From Ptychodera flava (Eukaryota > Hemichordata > Enteropneusta > Ptychoderidae), in NCBI RefSeq assembly GCF_041260155.1, contig NC_091932.1:32498338-32562337 (forward strand): DNA of 64,000 nucleotides, read 5' to 3'. Position 1 is the stretch's first letter. Each line of letters opens with the position of its first letter. Shown here piece after piece: positions 36,285 to 49,316 of this stretch. Made by a program: the position numbers and the translations under genes. The notes beneath the pieces were generated by a model, which searched no databases, was not told the origin of the DNA, and worked only from the letters and a program-made list of their open reading frames with translations.

Positions 36285-37036
36285 TGGGCAGAGGTCCTAA
36301 ATTTGCCCACTCATGTACCCCGGAAAGGTCCATATCGGATATAAAAGACTAGAGAACAGCTTCCCACGGTAAATTACAACATCCTAGCATCACCCAACTG
36401 TTTTAGGTACCTTTTACAATTTACCTTTTGTAATTCTTCTAAAGGAAAGCAAATGAAGATGACTATCAAAACCAAAAGTTTGAGCAACTGGTCTCTGTGC
36501 CAAAAAAATAAGCTCAGGCCTATGGACTCAGCGAAACACGTGAAACATATTTCTAACATTGAAAAAACAAGCACAACCTTAGGTTTGAAATATGTGCAAA
36601 CACGAAAAGCTTAGACTTGCTCCAAGTCTATGGGCATATTAAATATCAAAGCAGAATGCAGTAAGCTTAACTATCACCAAATCATTGGACGAAAATCAAT
36701 GACCCACTTCTAAATGAATGCAACAAAAGTGAACCCCTCATCCCTTGCGCAAAAAATAGTGATCCCCCCCCCCCAAATAAACACAGCCCCTTCTCCGGAA
36801 TTTCTGTGCAGCCCTAAACATATAGGTAACAGGTCCTTGAGATATTATCTTAGGGACTGGTCAGTTTCTTCGGTCTGGGGGGGGACCGGTGGATTATTTT
36901 TTGCCGACGTCAAAAAGTGGCTGACCCCCCCCCCTATTCCAAATTTTGAAAACAGGGTGACCCCCCCTATTCCAAATTTCTAAAACAGGGTGACCCCCCC
37001 CCCCCGGGCGCGATAAAGGTAAAACAAAAGATGGAC

Positions 37037-37042
<6 letters not shown>

Positions 37043-37110
<68 letters not shown>
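37043..37110. repeat. (TA)n microsatellite
   Basis: About 68 bases of alternating TA inside the 36850-38282 transposon. Confidence 0.95.
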
Positions 37111-37116
<6 letters not shown>

Positions 37117-37821
37117 TTTACATTTTACATATATTTATATTTTAAATAGTCATTCTATGTTTTAGTGAAATTGTTGACATGTCAGTTGTAAGATAGGAAT
37201 TTCAAAGTGTCAATCTTAAAGTTTAAATACAGTACATTTTGAATGAGCTGTATTTTGAATGAGCTGTGAATGTATTTCACACTTTCTCTGCTTAACCAGA
37301 TGTCCTGAACTGTTGTACAGAAATGGATGTCAATCATTAATATCAAAGAGGAAAAAGCAGTGAATCAAAAACTTTGATGGGTGTTAAGACTTGCCAACCA
37401 TCCAATTAAATCTACTGAGGAGCCATAGAGAGCTTTTTTAGCCAAATCTGATGTGTACAGTGTCTGAGAGGACCTTTTCTTGTGTAACATTGAAACCATA
37501 AAAGCACAGCTAATAATGACAAAAACTGCCTTTTTTAACTGTTATTTTGTTCATAAAAAAGCATCTTTCTACAGAAAACCTATGAAACAAAGGAAAATAA
37601 TTGCATCAGTGAGAAGGAAAGATATCTTGTCATTTTTCTATCTCTAAAATAAGTCACTGTATCAAATATATATTGTGAAATATTTGTGCATGTTGCTTTC
37701 TCATACTGAATTCTCACAGAGAGAACAGAAAAGTATCAGGATTTGTCATCCTTTTCATATGAAATGCAGATTTCATAATGGTACACTTTCACTTAGCAAA
37801 CATCAAGATATCTCTGAAAGT

Positions 37822-38080
37822 ATGGCGCCCGAAGGGCGCGCCAAAAAATATGAAACATCCTGATATCTCTGATATATATGCCTTGTATATTAAAGTCATG
37901 CACCTGAAGGGCATGCTGAAAGATGTATGATATATTAAAGTAATGAGCTTGAAGAGCACGCTGAAAACTATTGAACATACAGATATCTCTGATGTATGTA
38001 TGCTTGATATGTTAAAGTTGGGCGTGCTGAAAAATATGACTGATTATTAAAGTTACGCGCCCGAAGGGCGCGCCGAAAAA
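37822..38080. repeat. Degenerate tandem repeat with GCGCCCGAAGGGCGCGCC core
   Basis: Four or five units of 50-80 bp occur. Each has a palindromic core (GCGCCCGAAGGGCGCGCC intact at the first and last, decayed to GCACCTGAAGGGCATGC and similar between) followed by GAAAAATATG and ATTAAAGT. The outer copies are conserved and the inner ones decayed. Confidence 0.75.
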
Positions 38081-38456
38081 TACAACTGAATGATGAATTT
38101 TGTGGCTGACACTAGCATTTTAGGCAATGATGAGCCTGTGTCAAAATTCAAAAACACACTGACCCCCCCTATTGGGCATTTCAAAAACATGGTGACCCCC
38201 CCTATCACCAAAGTCAAAAACAGGGTGACCCCCCCATGAATCCACCGCCCCCCCCAGGCTGAAGAAACTGACCAGTCCCTTACTGCAAAGGCCGGGAGTT
38301 AAAGCGCCCCCCAACAGGGAAGTCGGGTACTCTGGCAGCGCTGTTTGAAAATAGTGGTGTGAGTGACTCCACCTGAACATCTGACAGACTTCATCGTACC
38401 AAAGCTCAAGCTGGCTTTCAACCGAACAGTGGTCCTAATTCCTCGACACTAAAGGC

Positions 38457-41400
38457 ATGTATTGGTCTTTTGAACGTTCAACTTCGAACGGCGAAGTTGC
38501 CGTGGTACTGCACATCGATGGCAAAATGGAACAGTTGCCGTACGGAACGATTACCTCAATAGAGCTGGGAAGTGGCTGTTCAGATGTGGTGGTGAGTGAA
38601 GTCGCGTTGCGTTGGATAGTTTCTTCATTTTGCACGTGACCGTTGACCTGAACTTTGGCGTGTTTTGCCTGGCTTAAAACTTTAATTGGCAAAAGGTGAT
38701 TTCACCTGTCATCGAAGTTTGGGCTTTGTGTTTCGTAGTCCACGAAGGTTTACCCCAGACGCTCTTTAAATTCCTGGGAGAAAAAGACCGGTGCGGGTTA
38801 ATTAGCATATTTGGCGGGAAATAATTAAAAAGCGGAGCAAGTGAGGGGGGTGATAGTTTCCCGCGAAAAATGTTTCAAGGACAAACGCTGGCTTTGATTC
38901 TGAATTCATGTTATAATATCAGCGGAAGGACCGTGTTCTACCACGTATTTCACTGCATAGACTTGTTGCATGCCGTTCGGTAGCCCAAATCTTCCCTTGA
39001 TGATATTGTATAGTATTTATGGTGGACCCACCTTTCCTTATCGCAAAAAATCAACGGGGAAGTTGTGGGCCACGGATGCCTCAGTGCCTTGACAAACACT
39101 TCGGCAGTTTACAGTCTCGAATTACTAGTATATTCAATAGATCAAAATTTCAAATCGTGGACTGTAAAAATATTACCTAGACTTTTAACACAAAGAAGCT
39201 ATAGGCAAACTACTTTTTCTTTCATTGCCAATCAAATGCTTAGGTTTTCAGTTTTTAGTGTATTATTCACTGTCCAGGGCCTGAGTCTTCCAGTTAAGAA
39301 TTGAAACCCTGATTTAGCCAATCAGATAGCTGCAGACAAGGCACATAAGCATTCTATTCAAACATTATTTTTTTCTGTGTTATGAGTTTTTTTACCTGAA
39401 GATTACACAAATGGATGGACTAACCGGAAATCACGACCCGAGTCAACCTGAGATGAATTTCGGACAACCCAACCCCCTGGGTCAACATTTAGTTTAATTT
39501 TGACACATGCTGTTTCCTAGTAAGCTCTTTGATGTGCATTGTTTCTTGATACAATATTTTGAACATATTATGTCGTATTGATACAATATTGGTGCAAAGG
39601 ATGAGGCTTAATGCTTTTGCTGCATGTTTTGTGAATATGATTGGTAAAATGTTGTACACTATAATTTTGTTGGGAAAATTGATCAAAGTGTTAACCACAT
39701 TTGTTGAAAATAGCATTTTATTCCAGCAATGCACCACAAATACTAAATAGCAACTTTGTATTGACAAATTCGCAGGACCTCAGAAAATTTCAGAAAATAA
39801 ATTTGAGATTTTAAAATCATCCTCCATAATTTTGGCCAATAAAACTATATTTTCGTTTCTATTTATTTGATTTCAAATTATAGTTATTTTTCGCTGGTCA
39901 AATTATATGACTTTTAATGACAAATTTGGCATTCGATGCCCATACCTGTAATGCTATGTATATCAATGACATTTTTAAACTGAAAATCTTAAAAATTAAA
40001 GCAAACCATCTTCCACATTTGAACTGTGTATATGCAACCCGTGCACAGAAACAACATTTTGTGCACTGATTATTTCATTTCTGCAGAAATAATACACAGT
40101 GTCACTGTTTCAAGACATCAGTAGATCATCGATTCTAGCATACAATACCTTAGATCACACAAAGAGAGATCAGAAGGAAAATATTTCAGAGTGAAAATGT
40201 ACTTGGTGATGATACTCACACTGTTACGCAGACTTCAGCTATCCTAGCTTTCCATAGGAAGGTTAAAAAAGGGAAACCATGCTTATATTGACCTGGTCAG
40301 ATGTGGGATTTGCATAAACTTGTGCATGCACTGAAGTTACATGTAACTTGTGCTGTATCATGCAAAAAAGTCTATTTGGCAGTGTAGGTGTTATACCATG
40401 CAAAATTAACCTGTGTATATATTTTCATGGCAATTTTATACAATTTATCACAGATCAATCTCCAGTCAAAGGACACCGGTCTTATACTGGATATTGATTA
40501 CTTCCTGGAGCATGAAGAAGAGTTTTCAAAATTACGTTTGGCATCAGACAGTCAGACATTCATTGATATATTCAACCAGATGACGCAGAAAACAGTCACA
40601 CCAGTCAAGGAAGCAGATATCAGTAAAGACTCCAGTGACACCTCAATGTAAGTCAATTATTTACAATTCATGATAGATAGTTGTGTTTATCGATGGACAG
40701 TGAAAAACAAATGAACTATTTGTCACAGTTTTTCATTTTAGTCAAGATGTAGATTTTCAGTAAATGTTTCAAATACACCAAATTCTGTTCGTTGTCCCAA
40801 TCATGTAAAATCCTGATGTACAACCAGGCTTTGCAAAGAGGATATTTTAACAATCATCTGACCTGTAATTGTGTATTTAAAAAGTGGAACTAAAACACCA
40901 ACACCATACAGAACAGAAAGTACATTTGTACAAGGAATGCAAATTACTGTAGTTGATTGTCAGTGCAAACCAAAACAAATAGTTTTGGAACAGTTTGTTT
41001 TGTTTTGATTTGTCAGGCATACGTGTTCCAAGGACACCGTCCAGATACAGAATGGTGAGAATACCGGTAGACATGTGTCAGCATTCCTTCAAACTGTGAA
41101 AATGATCAGAAACTCATTGTACCAGTTCCATAAGATACCAAAGATACAGGATCCACCAAAACATTCGAGAGCATGGCTAAAAAATGAAATGCCAGATTTA
41201 CTGAAGACATTACCCAGTGCCAAGGACAAGGTCAGAGCCTTTGTATTGATGTGCTCATGCTGTTACATTGTATAACCAGAGTTAATTCTAGAACGAGGAA
41301 TTTGTGCAATAATATCTCGAATGGCCCTTATTTCACTGTATGATGCACCACTGAGGGCGCAACATTCTCTGAATAGTTCGGTCATGCAGAGTTCACATAG

Positions 41401-44400
41401 TTCATACATTCGCACAGTGAAGTTGGGCACCCCGAAGGTCATCACCTCGGTCATAGTGTGACATGTTAAACAATTCAGTTACCCATTGACCTTTGTAATT
41501 TTAATACCCAACACAGCATATACGGTGGTGCATAGGAAGCTGGGTAGAAAGGACTTAAGTAGGGACAACGGTGCATTGGGCTTGAGTGCATGTGGCATGG
41601 CAGATGAATGTAAACAACAGCAGTAGCTGCTGCATAATGGCCAAAGGCTAGTCACCACTCAGATTTTTTAATGCTAGTAGTTGATGAACCCCTGTTTTAG
41701 ACAAAGATTATGGGGTAGGCCCTTAAATTGAAGTGGCCGGCTGCGACGTCTACCAACCATACAAACGTTGAACACTGCAAGGAAAGCATCCATGCAGGGC
41801 CAGATGATCGTTTTGAACAGCAACATTTTAGGTCGGAGTTATCTCATTTTCCAGAGTAGTCAGCTCTATGCATAGAACAACACCGTTGTGTAAAACCTTT
41901 TGGTCAGAATCATTGACATTAATTTCCTAATACCTACAAGTTATGTTTGAAAGTTGATGTTTTGATCACTTTATTTTGGTCGCATGGGTTACTCTTTCAT
42001 GCTGTATCAGTGTATGAGTAATTGTTGATGCGTGCAAATTGGGGGACTCTCTCAGAGAAATCCTACCGGTATGCTAAGCTTTGATCATCTCCACAGCTAA
42101 AATCAGTCCTTTAATAGCAATTTGTACAGTTGTTCAAGTCTGAGATATATATCAATAATTCATCACATACTTTACATAAATGACTGAATCAAATTAAAGG
42201 TTACTTTGCTGTTGCGTACGTACTTGGGACAACTTTGCAGTAGGGCTTGGTTGGTTGCGAGGGGCACAATCTCTTGTTCTCTCCTTTTCTTGACTTGATA
42301 GACTATAGTAATTTCCGCAGAAAATTCAAGGGTTTTACATGTGTGTTGATGATGGCCCCCTTGGGACAGCAGTAGGGGCCCACAGTGGCCCCTGTTTTGA
42401 CATCCTAGATTGAACACTGTTTAATAATCACCTTTGTCAACTATGAATAAAGACACGGCCGTTTCTTGATTTAAGTGAGTTTTTGATCCTTTGAATACAA
42501 AGGGAATTGCGGAGAAACTGTAGAAAGCACCTCTGTTAGGGTAAACTGTGAGGTCTTGCTAATCAGAAAGGTGCCGTAGGTGTACTTGCTACATAAAAGT
42601 ATTCAAAGAACACATTACACAGGACCGAGTGTGTGATGGATAAAGCCCCTGGATATACAATTTCTTACATGCTACAATTACCCCGCCAAATTTGTGTGTT
42701 GCTTTCAGATCATATATACAATATTAATCAAAGACTTGTTTCATCCTTTTTCTGCCAGGCTCCATAGACAAACCATAGAAATAGGTACAACTTGGGCGAA
42801 AGAGAATTAATTTGTTTTGAATGTATGTACTGCGCTTCAGAATCAAACATTTAACATAGACATGTACAGATGCACACTCAGTAGAGATATGTACGTACAG
42901 CACATATACCATGCCCAAATAACCTTCCTTTTTCTCTTTGCAGAAATCAGTGCCAAAATGGACATATTACTGTCACCTAAAAGTGGCAGAACTTGGCAAT
43001 GATGTGTTCAAATTGATTGAAGAGCTCGACACGGCTTACGGACGCGGCAACGTCAGGGGGCAAGGGAAGAAAAGGGAGATGAAGTCAGGATTGTTCCAGA
43101 ATCTGAAAGGTGTTATAAATGAGGATCAACTTAAGGTTGAAATGTTAGCTCTTCTCAACAGAGAAAATTGCATTGACGAATTTAAAGAGAACATACTGAA
43201 ATGTAGGGTAGTGGACCAGGTAGGTACTATTCTTGATTATTATAACGTATGTTGAGAATGATTAATTGAAAAATGCTGATGCACGGACCGACATGGATGT
43301 TGTGTTAAAGAGTGCTAAGTTAAGGTAGATATCAAGTGCTGTATTTGGTTAAAGATGTAAAGTTTCAGCTGAGCTGTGGTTTTCTCTACTATGTGACTGA
43401 GTGCTGTACATTGTGAGTTCCAACGCCATTGAAACCACCGAATTATAAAATGTTTGAAGTTTGACAACCCAGTACAGAGGTGTTACATCTCAGTAATCCA
43501 GTTCTGTTATCACTGTGCCAATATACTAATATATTATCATATACCTACATTCACGTGCCTGTGTAAAGCTATGGGAGAAAGCGCCCTCAGAACCGTGCAT
43601 TTTTTTTACGTATCACGCCCCGGCCCGGTGCCCAAATATGGGCAATCGCGTGCATTTCTGAACTATTTTGATTCTGGTTACTACGCGCGTTGCTATCTGC
43701 AAACGTTCCATTCATACACAAAGCCAGCGCGAGATTAGGAAACGCTAAGACTGCTCACTCAGATCGTAGTTGCGCGTGGCGACAGTGGGGCCGTGCAGGT
43801 GACATCGGCTTTTATTTCTAAATTCTAGTGAAATCCTGTGTATACTAAGTGCGTGCCTGTTCAGTAAAATTACCAGAAACTGACAACACGCTTTTGTCCT
43901 CCATACACCTCGATTTCAGTGTTGGTCTCTGTTGGTCACATACAGTACAGATGTTGCTTTGCGCGTTCTAGAATTCTGCAGTAAACAAATGACGTCATTA
44001 TGTATATCAATCCGCGACGGGAAGCGGTCATCGTATTTCTGAAAAACTTACACAAATGGCGATGAATCTTTGATATCGCACGCATTTTTATCTCCTAAAC
44101 AATGTTGAATATTATGTAAACTACATATTACCATTTCACAAGGTATATGATAAAACCTTTACGGCCCTGATACGGCTTTTGCGGCCCTTGGTCGTACGGC
44201 GTACGGGCCCTCACACGCTCGGGCCCTTCCGCCGTACGACCTCGGGCCGCAAAAGCCGTATCAGGGCCGTAAAGATTAATACCAAAGAAAACTTTGCTTG
44301 CCCTGTTCAAGAAATTCCACTCTTCGCATGAAGCAAAAAAAATTTCTGACTTTAACCATAAACTAATTTAGTAAATTATTTAAGAGGGTGGTGTTTCAGA

Positions 44401-47400
44401 AAGAAGCTAAAATGACAAACAATTTCTATTTTATTCACAGCAAAACGTCGAAGAGATGGAAAAGAAACTGGAGTCCGCAGAAGCCAAATTGAAAGAACAG
44501 GTAAGCTTTGATTCTTGACATCATCAAATTGTAGCGAAAAGGATTTGAGCATTGAGAAAGCTGAAATAATGACCATTCAGGTACCAAACTTTGAGTTAAG
44601 GCCCGTGTCAGTCATTGTTTACTTATCACTGTTGATCACTCTAAAGGCACTGTTCGCGATCCCTTGAGTCGCCTTTGTTCTAGTCTGTAAGAGGATTACG
44701 GGAGGTGTGATAGCCTTTTCTTTTCCATTGAAATCGTAATCTGGTGGGTAAATTTTCTGATGAGACTATCTGGTGCCAACACAGGCCTTTAAGCCTTTGA
44801 ACCCAGCTAGGACAAAAATGTCCGCATGATGGTCATATGGTACCAGGGGGTCAGGGTGCAAAGGGTTAAATCAACTCTGTAGGGAACAAACAAAACAATC
44901 TTTCCGTATACAGCCATAATCAGCACAGTATATATTCTCCATCCTACAAAGGCACCCATTACTTCTAGGAACACGGGAGAAACGTGAGCAAAGTAAAGTT
45001 CAAGGCTTATAGAGTCAAGGCATTGCAAAGGCTTTAACTTATATTCCTCCAACGTATCACCACAGCCATGTCCAGTGTTCTCCCCAGGATCAAGCCAAAG
45101 CATAGCGACTAATTTGCATAATCATTTGCATATTTATTAATTTGTATTTGCATATACATAAAAATATGCACATGCACCCACACGTACATGTACACTCAAA
45201 ACAAAATGCAAAGGTAACACACAAGTATGCAGTTTGAACGTCATGGAAACTCTTTATTACACTTATATAAATCACCACAGTATTGTAATTACAATTAAAA
45301 CTGAAGATTCAAACAGTAAAAGCAAGTTCAGATTGAAAGCAAGAAATGGTTCATCTGTTTGGAGTTTCATTAATATATATATTGCAAATAAAATTGTCAA
45401 AAATTGCCAATGAAGTGGAAAATTCACAAGTTTAAGCTTTACACCATTCAAATGTAATTGAGTTTTATATCATTCTTGAACAACAAACACCGCAAATAAT
45501 TTTTCATCACGGGGATCGACTTCAACCAGCGCCCCCACCACTGTGTAATTTAGCACTGCAACTGAACATCGTCGTTCAATTCTTGATTTTCAAAATCCCA
45601 CCAAGATGATCTCAAGACATGAACTACGTATGACTAGAATCACTCAAAAATCAGGTGTAAAATCTTTCAGAGAACGTGTCAGAGACCACAAGTGACGCCA
45701 CGATCAATGTCAATGTCAATGTCAACATGGCGGCCGCCATATTGGAATGCAATGTGATCACGATCGTGATCGTACTCGATCCAAAAAACGATCATCGTTG
45801 TAAAATCACAATCAACCTCACCAGTCAACTGCTTCTCTTGTTTCTTTTGCAGCCCATTTCGTTGATCAAAGCATTTTAGTGTGATCAAAGGCCCTGCTAG
45901 TGCTACACTGCCTTACTCTGTGAATACTTGTCCTCGATGTATACCGACTAAAGGTCTTTGTTGGTCGTAATAGTCATTGTAGAATGAAAACTTGTGAACA
46001 ACCCAGCCGATTCTTCTATTGTTTTAACGTTCCTCTCAACACTTACGGACAAGTTATCTGACGCAAACCATACTTCACACATTCCACTCTTTCACAAGGT
46101 TGACAGTTGCAGTGAGCGCTAGTTGTAGACAATGCATGCAGCAGCTGGTACGCTACGCAGAGTGTGTGAACTAAAGGATGGCGGGAATACTTTAAAGCAA
46201 AGCGGGGAGAATCAAAGGGTAGCAGGGAGAGGCTAAAGCGTAGCAGGACCGCTACGCTAAAATAGCCTGGGGAGAATACTGCATGTCATTAGGGGACGTT
46301 TCATATAAAAAAACAGTGCATATTCAATGCACATTCACCCCTTGAAATAGGGGTTTCAAGGGGTATGGAGCTCCTAATTAAAGTTATTTGCCATCTCGTA
46401 AGCTGTTTGCAATATGTGATCAGAGATAGCGATTAAGTGGGTGTACAGGGAAGACATCTCTGCCTTACACACTTCACTCCTACAGATAATCGTTCGCCTT
46501 GAACTTCTTTGAACATTGTATTCAAATTTTCACAGAAATGGGACCTATATATATACTACAAGCCATATGTTAGTTCAAATTAATAAAAGTAGGAACAATT
46601 CGATGTCCTGAAATGATAATACTGTTGTCAAGGTTTACACGAGACTGAGTTTTGTGCCGCTCACTGTACAATACCTTGGCATAAAGTAGTACCGGCCAAG
46701 TTATTGGTATCTGAAGTTGTTGACTAAGCGTTATGTAATGTCTGATTATATCTGATATAACTACTTTAGATTGCATATTATCAGTGCAGAAAGAGCCCAA
46801 AAAAGTGCACTGTTTTTTAGATGCAAGCATCCCGCATGTCAATCAAAGTGGAGAAATTACCGGGAAAACCCACTGAACCATTAACTCTTTGAGCGCCAAA
46901 GTCAATTTTTGTCACCTTTAGGAAATATACTCCAGTCAATTTTTTTCAGATTTTTGTCAAAATTTTGATAACAAACTGTACTCAATGAAATGTGATGTCC
47001 ATTTGGTCCAAAATGATCAAAAAATTACAGAAAAGTTCATAAAAGTTGGTAATAATGTTGCACTAAAATTTTGGTGGGAACACTTACAGCACTCAAAGGG
47101 TTAAACTCTGCATTGAAAAACATACAAAGAACATCCTAATTTGACCTCATCACATTCAACTGACAACTATTCAGTGAAAGAGTATTCAACAAGAAGTATC
47201 TATTGAGAACAATAGCCAATTTTTATCAATTTTTATCTGCACTCGGTGAATGCATGGTTGTACTTCTTTTTTTTATTTCAGGAACAATACATACAGATAT
47301 TGGAGGCCAAGATAGAGTATCTGGAAAGTAAACAAGACGACGTGGTATGTTGTCTATGTCAAAAGTACTATCAACAAGTGAAAATCTGTTTTGTCAAAAG

Positions 47401-49316
47401 GAAGACAAGCTAATTACAGTCTGTACTTAAACTTGCTACTGAAAAGTGTACGAGTGATGCATGATTTGGTTTTATAAGTAGTGTTAATGATGACAAAAGG
47501 AAGTTAAAAATGATGACACAGGGAGGTTATGGATAGCTGTTACTTTTATATTCTAAAATGCTTTCAACAGTGCCTATTATGTCATTGACTTTTATATTCT
47601 AAAATGCTTTCAACAGTGCCTATTATGTCATTGCATATCACCAGTATATAATGACAGTTTGATTTTGAAGGGAAGAATGTAATTTGCAGTTGAATTTTAC
47701 ATGCTGAAATTACGAATATGAATGTATCATGTCACGGGTTGCAGATGTCACCAAAGATCAGTTGATTTGCCTGATAAAATATTCAGCAGGGCAAAAGTTG
47801 AGATTAGGTCATGTCAACTATTTGACCATGAAAGATGTGTGTTGATAACCCTAATGTATTCATATCGGTAATTTTCACCATGGTTACGTTTCCTTTTTCA
47901 GAAACCAGATCTAGCAGTTTCGCCACCCTTGAGGCAGTCTTCAACTGCAAGAAATTCAAATATTGAAACACTGGTAAGGATATTGTAAATTCTGTGGAAT
48001 ACTTTTATTTTCACTTGGATTTTATCTTCGCTGGTTTTGCTGGACCTTTTTTCAGCTAAAATCAAATCCAAGTGAAAATTTTAATTTTCTATACTCTGCA
48101 TGTAGTCAGACTAGACGAAGTGAAAATAAGATCACAGTGAAACTTTGAAAATATGTTTTCAGCCAAAATAAATTCCAGTGAAAATAAAATAGTCCACAGT
48201 ACAAGCCTTTCATTGAGAACTCTGAGTCTCCTGTCTGCATTATTATCCTCATCCCCCGAACTATATATCACTGTATGTCAGTGACAAGATTATCCGTCTT
48301 CACTTCACAGATTGAGACAGGACAAGCCAAATCCCAGACTGAGAAAAGACAAGCCACCAAGAGAAAAGGAGACCAACTCTGCAAGGTAATTATCAGGGTG
48401 AATATAGACACTTCCTAGAAAATGCATAGGAAAAATAATTGGCCAATTTCATATTATTGTTCAGAGTAAACAACCTATGGATTGAATATTTTTGTACTGA
48501 GTAGAGTCTGATTTCAAACTGCCTTGTGATGTGCTCGTCAACACAGCTTTGTGAATGTTTTGTCATGATCATAAATAAGATTTGCAATAGAACTTATTTC
48601 TACTGTCAGTGTAGACTTTTGGTTTCACCGTCAGAATGACCAAGTGGCTTATTTGTGATTTGCATTTTTCTTGAACAGAAACCCCCTGCAAAGAGACCAT
48701 GGCTTGGAAAGCATACAGAAGAAACTGTGAGTCTAATACAACAAATTTTTAAATGGAACAGTTGAGTTGTAATAAACAGGATACGCTGCAACATGATTGG
48801 CTTATTTGTATCTATCATCTTGCAGTGAATTAAATCAAGAAAGCTCGGCAAATGTAGTGACCCATGCCCACATGACATGAAGCCAAACAATATCTTGTCA
48901 TTTAAAATGATCTGTGATAAATTGCATGGTGTTCTTTACAAAGAAGAAATCTGCCAAATCTTTGTCATTTAGTAAGTAATTCCAGGTTTTATATGCAGTC
49001 CTTTATTTTGCAGGTGAAAACTGTAATGACAGAAGAAAAGGTCCAGGAGGGAGATTGGGTTGTGACAGTGTACGATGAATTGTGTGTTGGAAAAGTTGTC
49101 AAAATCAATAGGAGTACAAGCCTAGTTCATTTCCTAGAGACTACAGGTTTCGCACCCTCAAAACTAGGAAGAAACGACAAACAAAGAGTGAAAGAAAAGT
49201 ACATCATATGCAAGGTGGATGTATTTTCTGTAGGGGAGGGATTGTTTCAGATTAAAGAGGGGTCATGGGTTCAGGCACAGAAGCATGGGGAATCTTTCAT
49301 TGAAAATCATCTGTAG
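38457..49316 (+). CDS. Unrecognised 479-residue coiled-coil nuclear-type protein, ten exons
   Basis: The exons are 38457-38591, 40454-40647, 41017-41230, 42944-43219, 44441-44500, 47282-47344, 47902-47973, 48311-48385, 48679-48726 and 49014-49316 (stop TAG). All have GT-AG junctions; phases join throughout, and the last seven exons are all phase 0. Residues 1-273 include acidic and helical stretches (for example FLEHEEEFSKLRLA, KHSRAWLKNEMPDLL). Residues 274-314 form a coiled coil (EEMEKKLESAEAKLKEQEQY). Residues ~350-372 are basic and fit a bipartite nuclear signal (KRQATKRK...KKPPAKRPW). Residues ~386-460 look like a small beta-barrel (GDWVVTVYDELCVGKVVKI), resembling C-terminal modules of many uncharacterised invertebrate and transposon-related proteins. 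I assign no function. The first exon is the least certain, as no family comparison is possible. Confidence 0.75.
38810..38868. promoter_or_regulatory. Two consensus E2F sites, 35 bp apart
   Basis: TTTGGCGGGAAA at 38810-38821 and TTTCCCGCGAAA at 38857-38868 both match the E2F/DP consensus (TTTSSCGS plus AAA on the other side). An octamer-like ATTAGCAT lies just before the first. They sit about 220 bp after the first exon of the ten-exon gene, so they could mark its core promoter (if a downstream first exon is used) or an intronic element. They suggest cell-cycle-linked expression. Confidence 0.65.
44157..44274. repeat. 118-bp GC-rich palindrome
   Basis: The arms of ~50 bases (CTTTACGGCCCTGATACGGC ... 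GCCGTATCAGGGCCGTAAAG) are nearly exact inverted repeats around CCCTCACACGCTC. It is strongly GC-rich in AT-rich intron DNA, ~170 bp before the exon at 44441. Confidence 0.9.
44789..44869. mobile_element. 81-bp TTAA-flanked mini-element
   Basis: TTAAGCCTTTGAACCC at the left and GGGTGCAAAGGGTTAA at the right are imperfect inverted repeats with TTAA borders. The ends resemble those at 5183-5267 and the MITE B copies (TTAACCCTTTGAG). Confidence 0.55.
45706..45750. promoter_or_regulatory. CAATGT repeat and palindromic YY1-like site
   Basis: (CAATGT)3 leads into AACATGGCGGCCGCCATATTGG. ATGGCGGCCGCCAT is a perfect 14-bp palindrome made of two head-to-head YY1-type sites (AAnATGGCGGC), followed by ATTGG. 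It lies in the intron between exons 5 and 6 of the ten-exon gene. It could be an internal promoter or enhancer, or a remnant of the MITE A motif AAATGGCCGCCAT. Confidence 0.35.
46881..47104 (+). mobile_element. MITE family B copy (TTAACCCTTTGAGYGC ends)
   Basis: It starts TTAACTCTTTGAGCGCCAAAG and ends GCACTCAAAGGGTTAA, with TTAA at both borders. The internal blocks GTCAATTTTTGTCACCTTTA and TTTGGTCCAAAATGATCAAA recur in the other two copies. The TTAA plus CCC start fits a piggyBac-like origin (inference). It is non-coding and lies in the intron before exon 6. Confidence 0.85.
47542..47634. repeat. Perfect tandem duplication of a ~47-bp block
   Basis: ACTTTTATATTCTAAAATGC through TGTCATTG occurs twice head to tail with no visible differences, so the duplication is recent. 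It is intronic. Confidence 0.95.

Larger units (their letters stand above)
36850..38282. mobile_element. 1.43-kb inverted-repeat transposon with G/C-run subterminal arrays
   Basis: The ends are ~45-bp inverted repeats: TTAGGGACTGGTCAGTTTC at 36850 and its complement at 38263-38282, each followed inwards by TGGGGGGGG and GGTGGATT. Just inside lie mirrored arrays of GGTGACCCCCC(C)TATT-type units, three at each end (36920-37000 and 38155-38240). The centre holds a (TA)n tract (37043-37110) and diverged repeats of GCGCCCGAAGGGCGCGCC (37825-38075). TTA or TTAA-like flanks suggest the target. No transposase frame was found, so it is non-autonomous. Confidence 0.8.

Noticed and set aside
45676..45879. 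Open frame starting near the YY1-like palindrome as a small gene
   Set aside because: Repeat-derived start, no conserved features; kept only as a regulatory observation.
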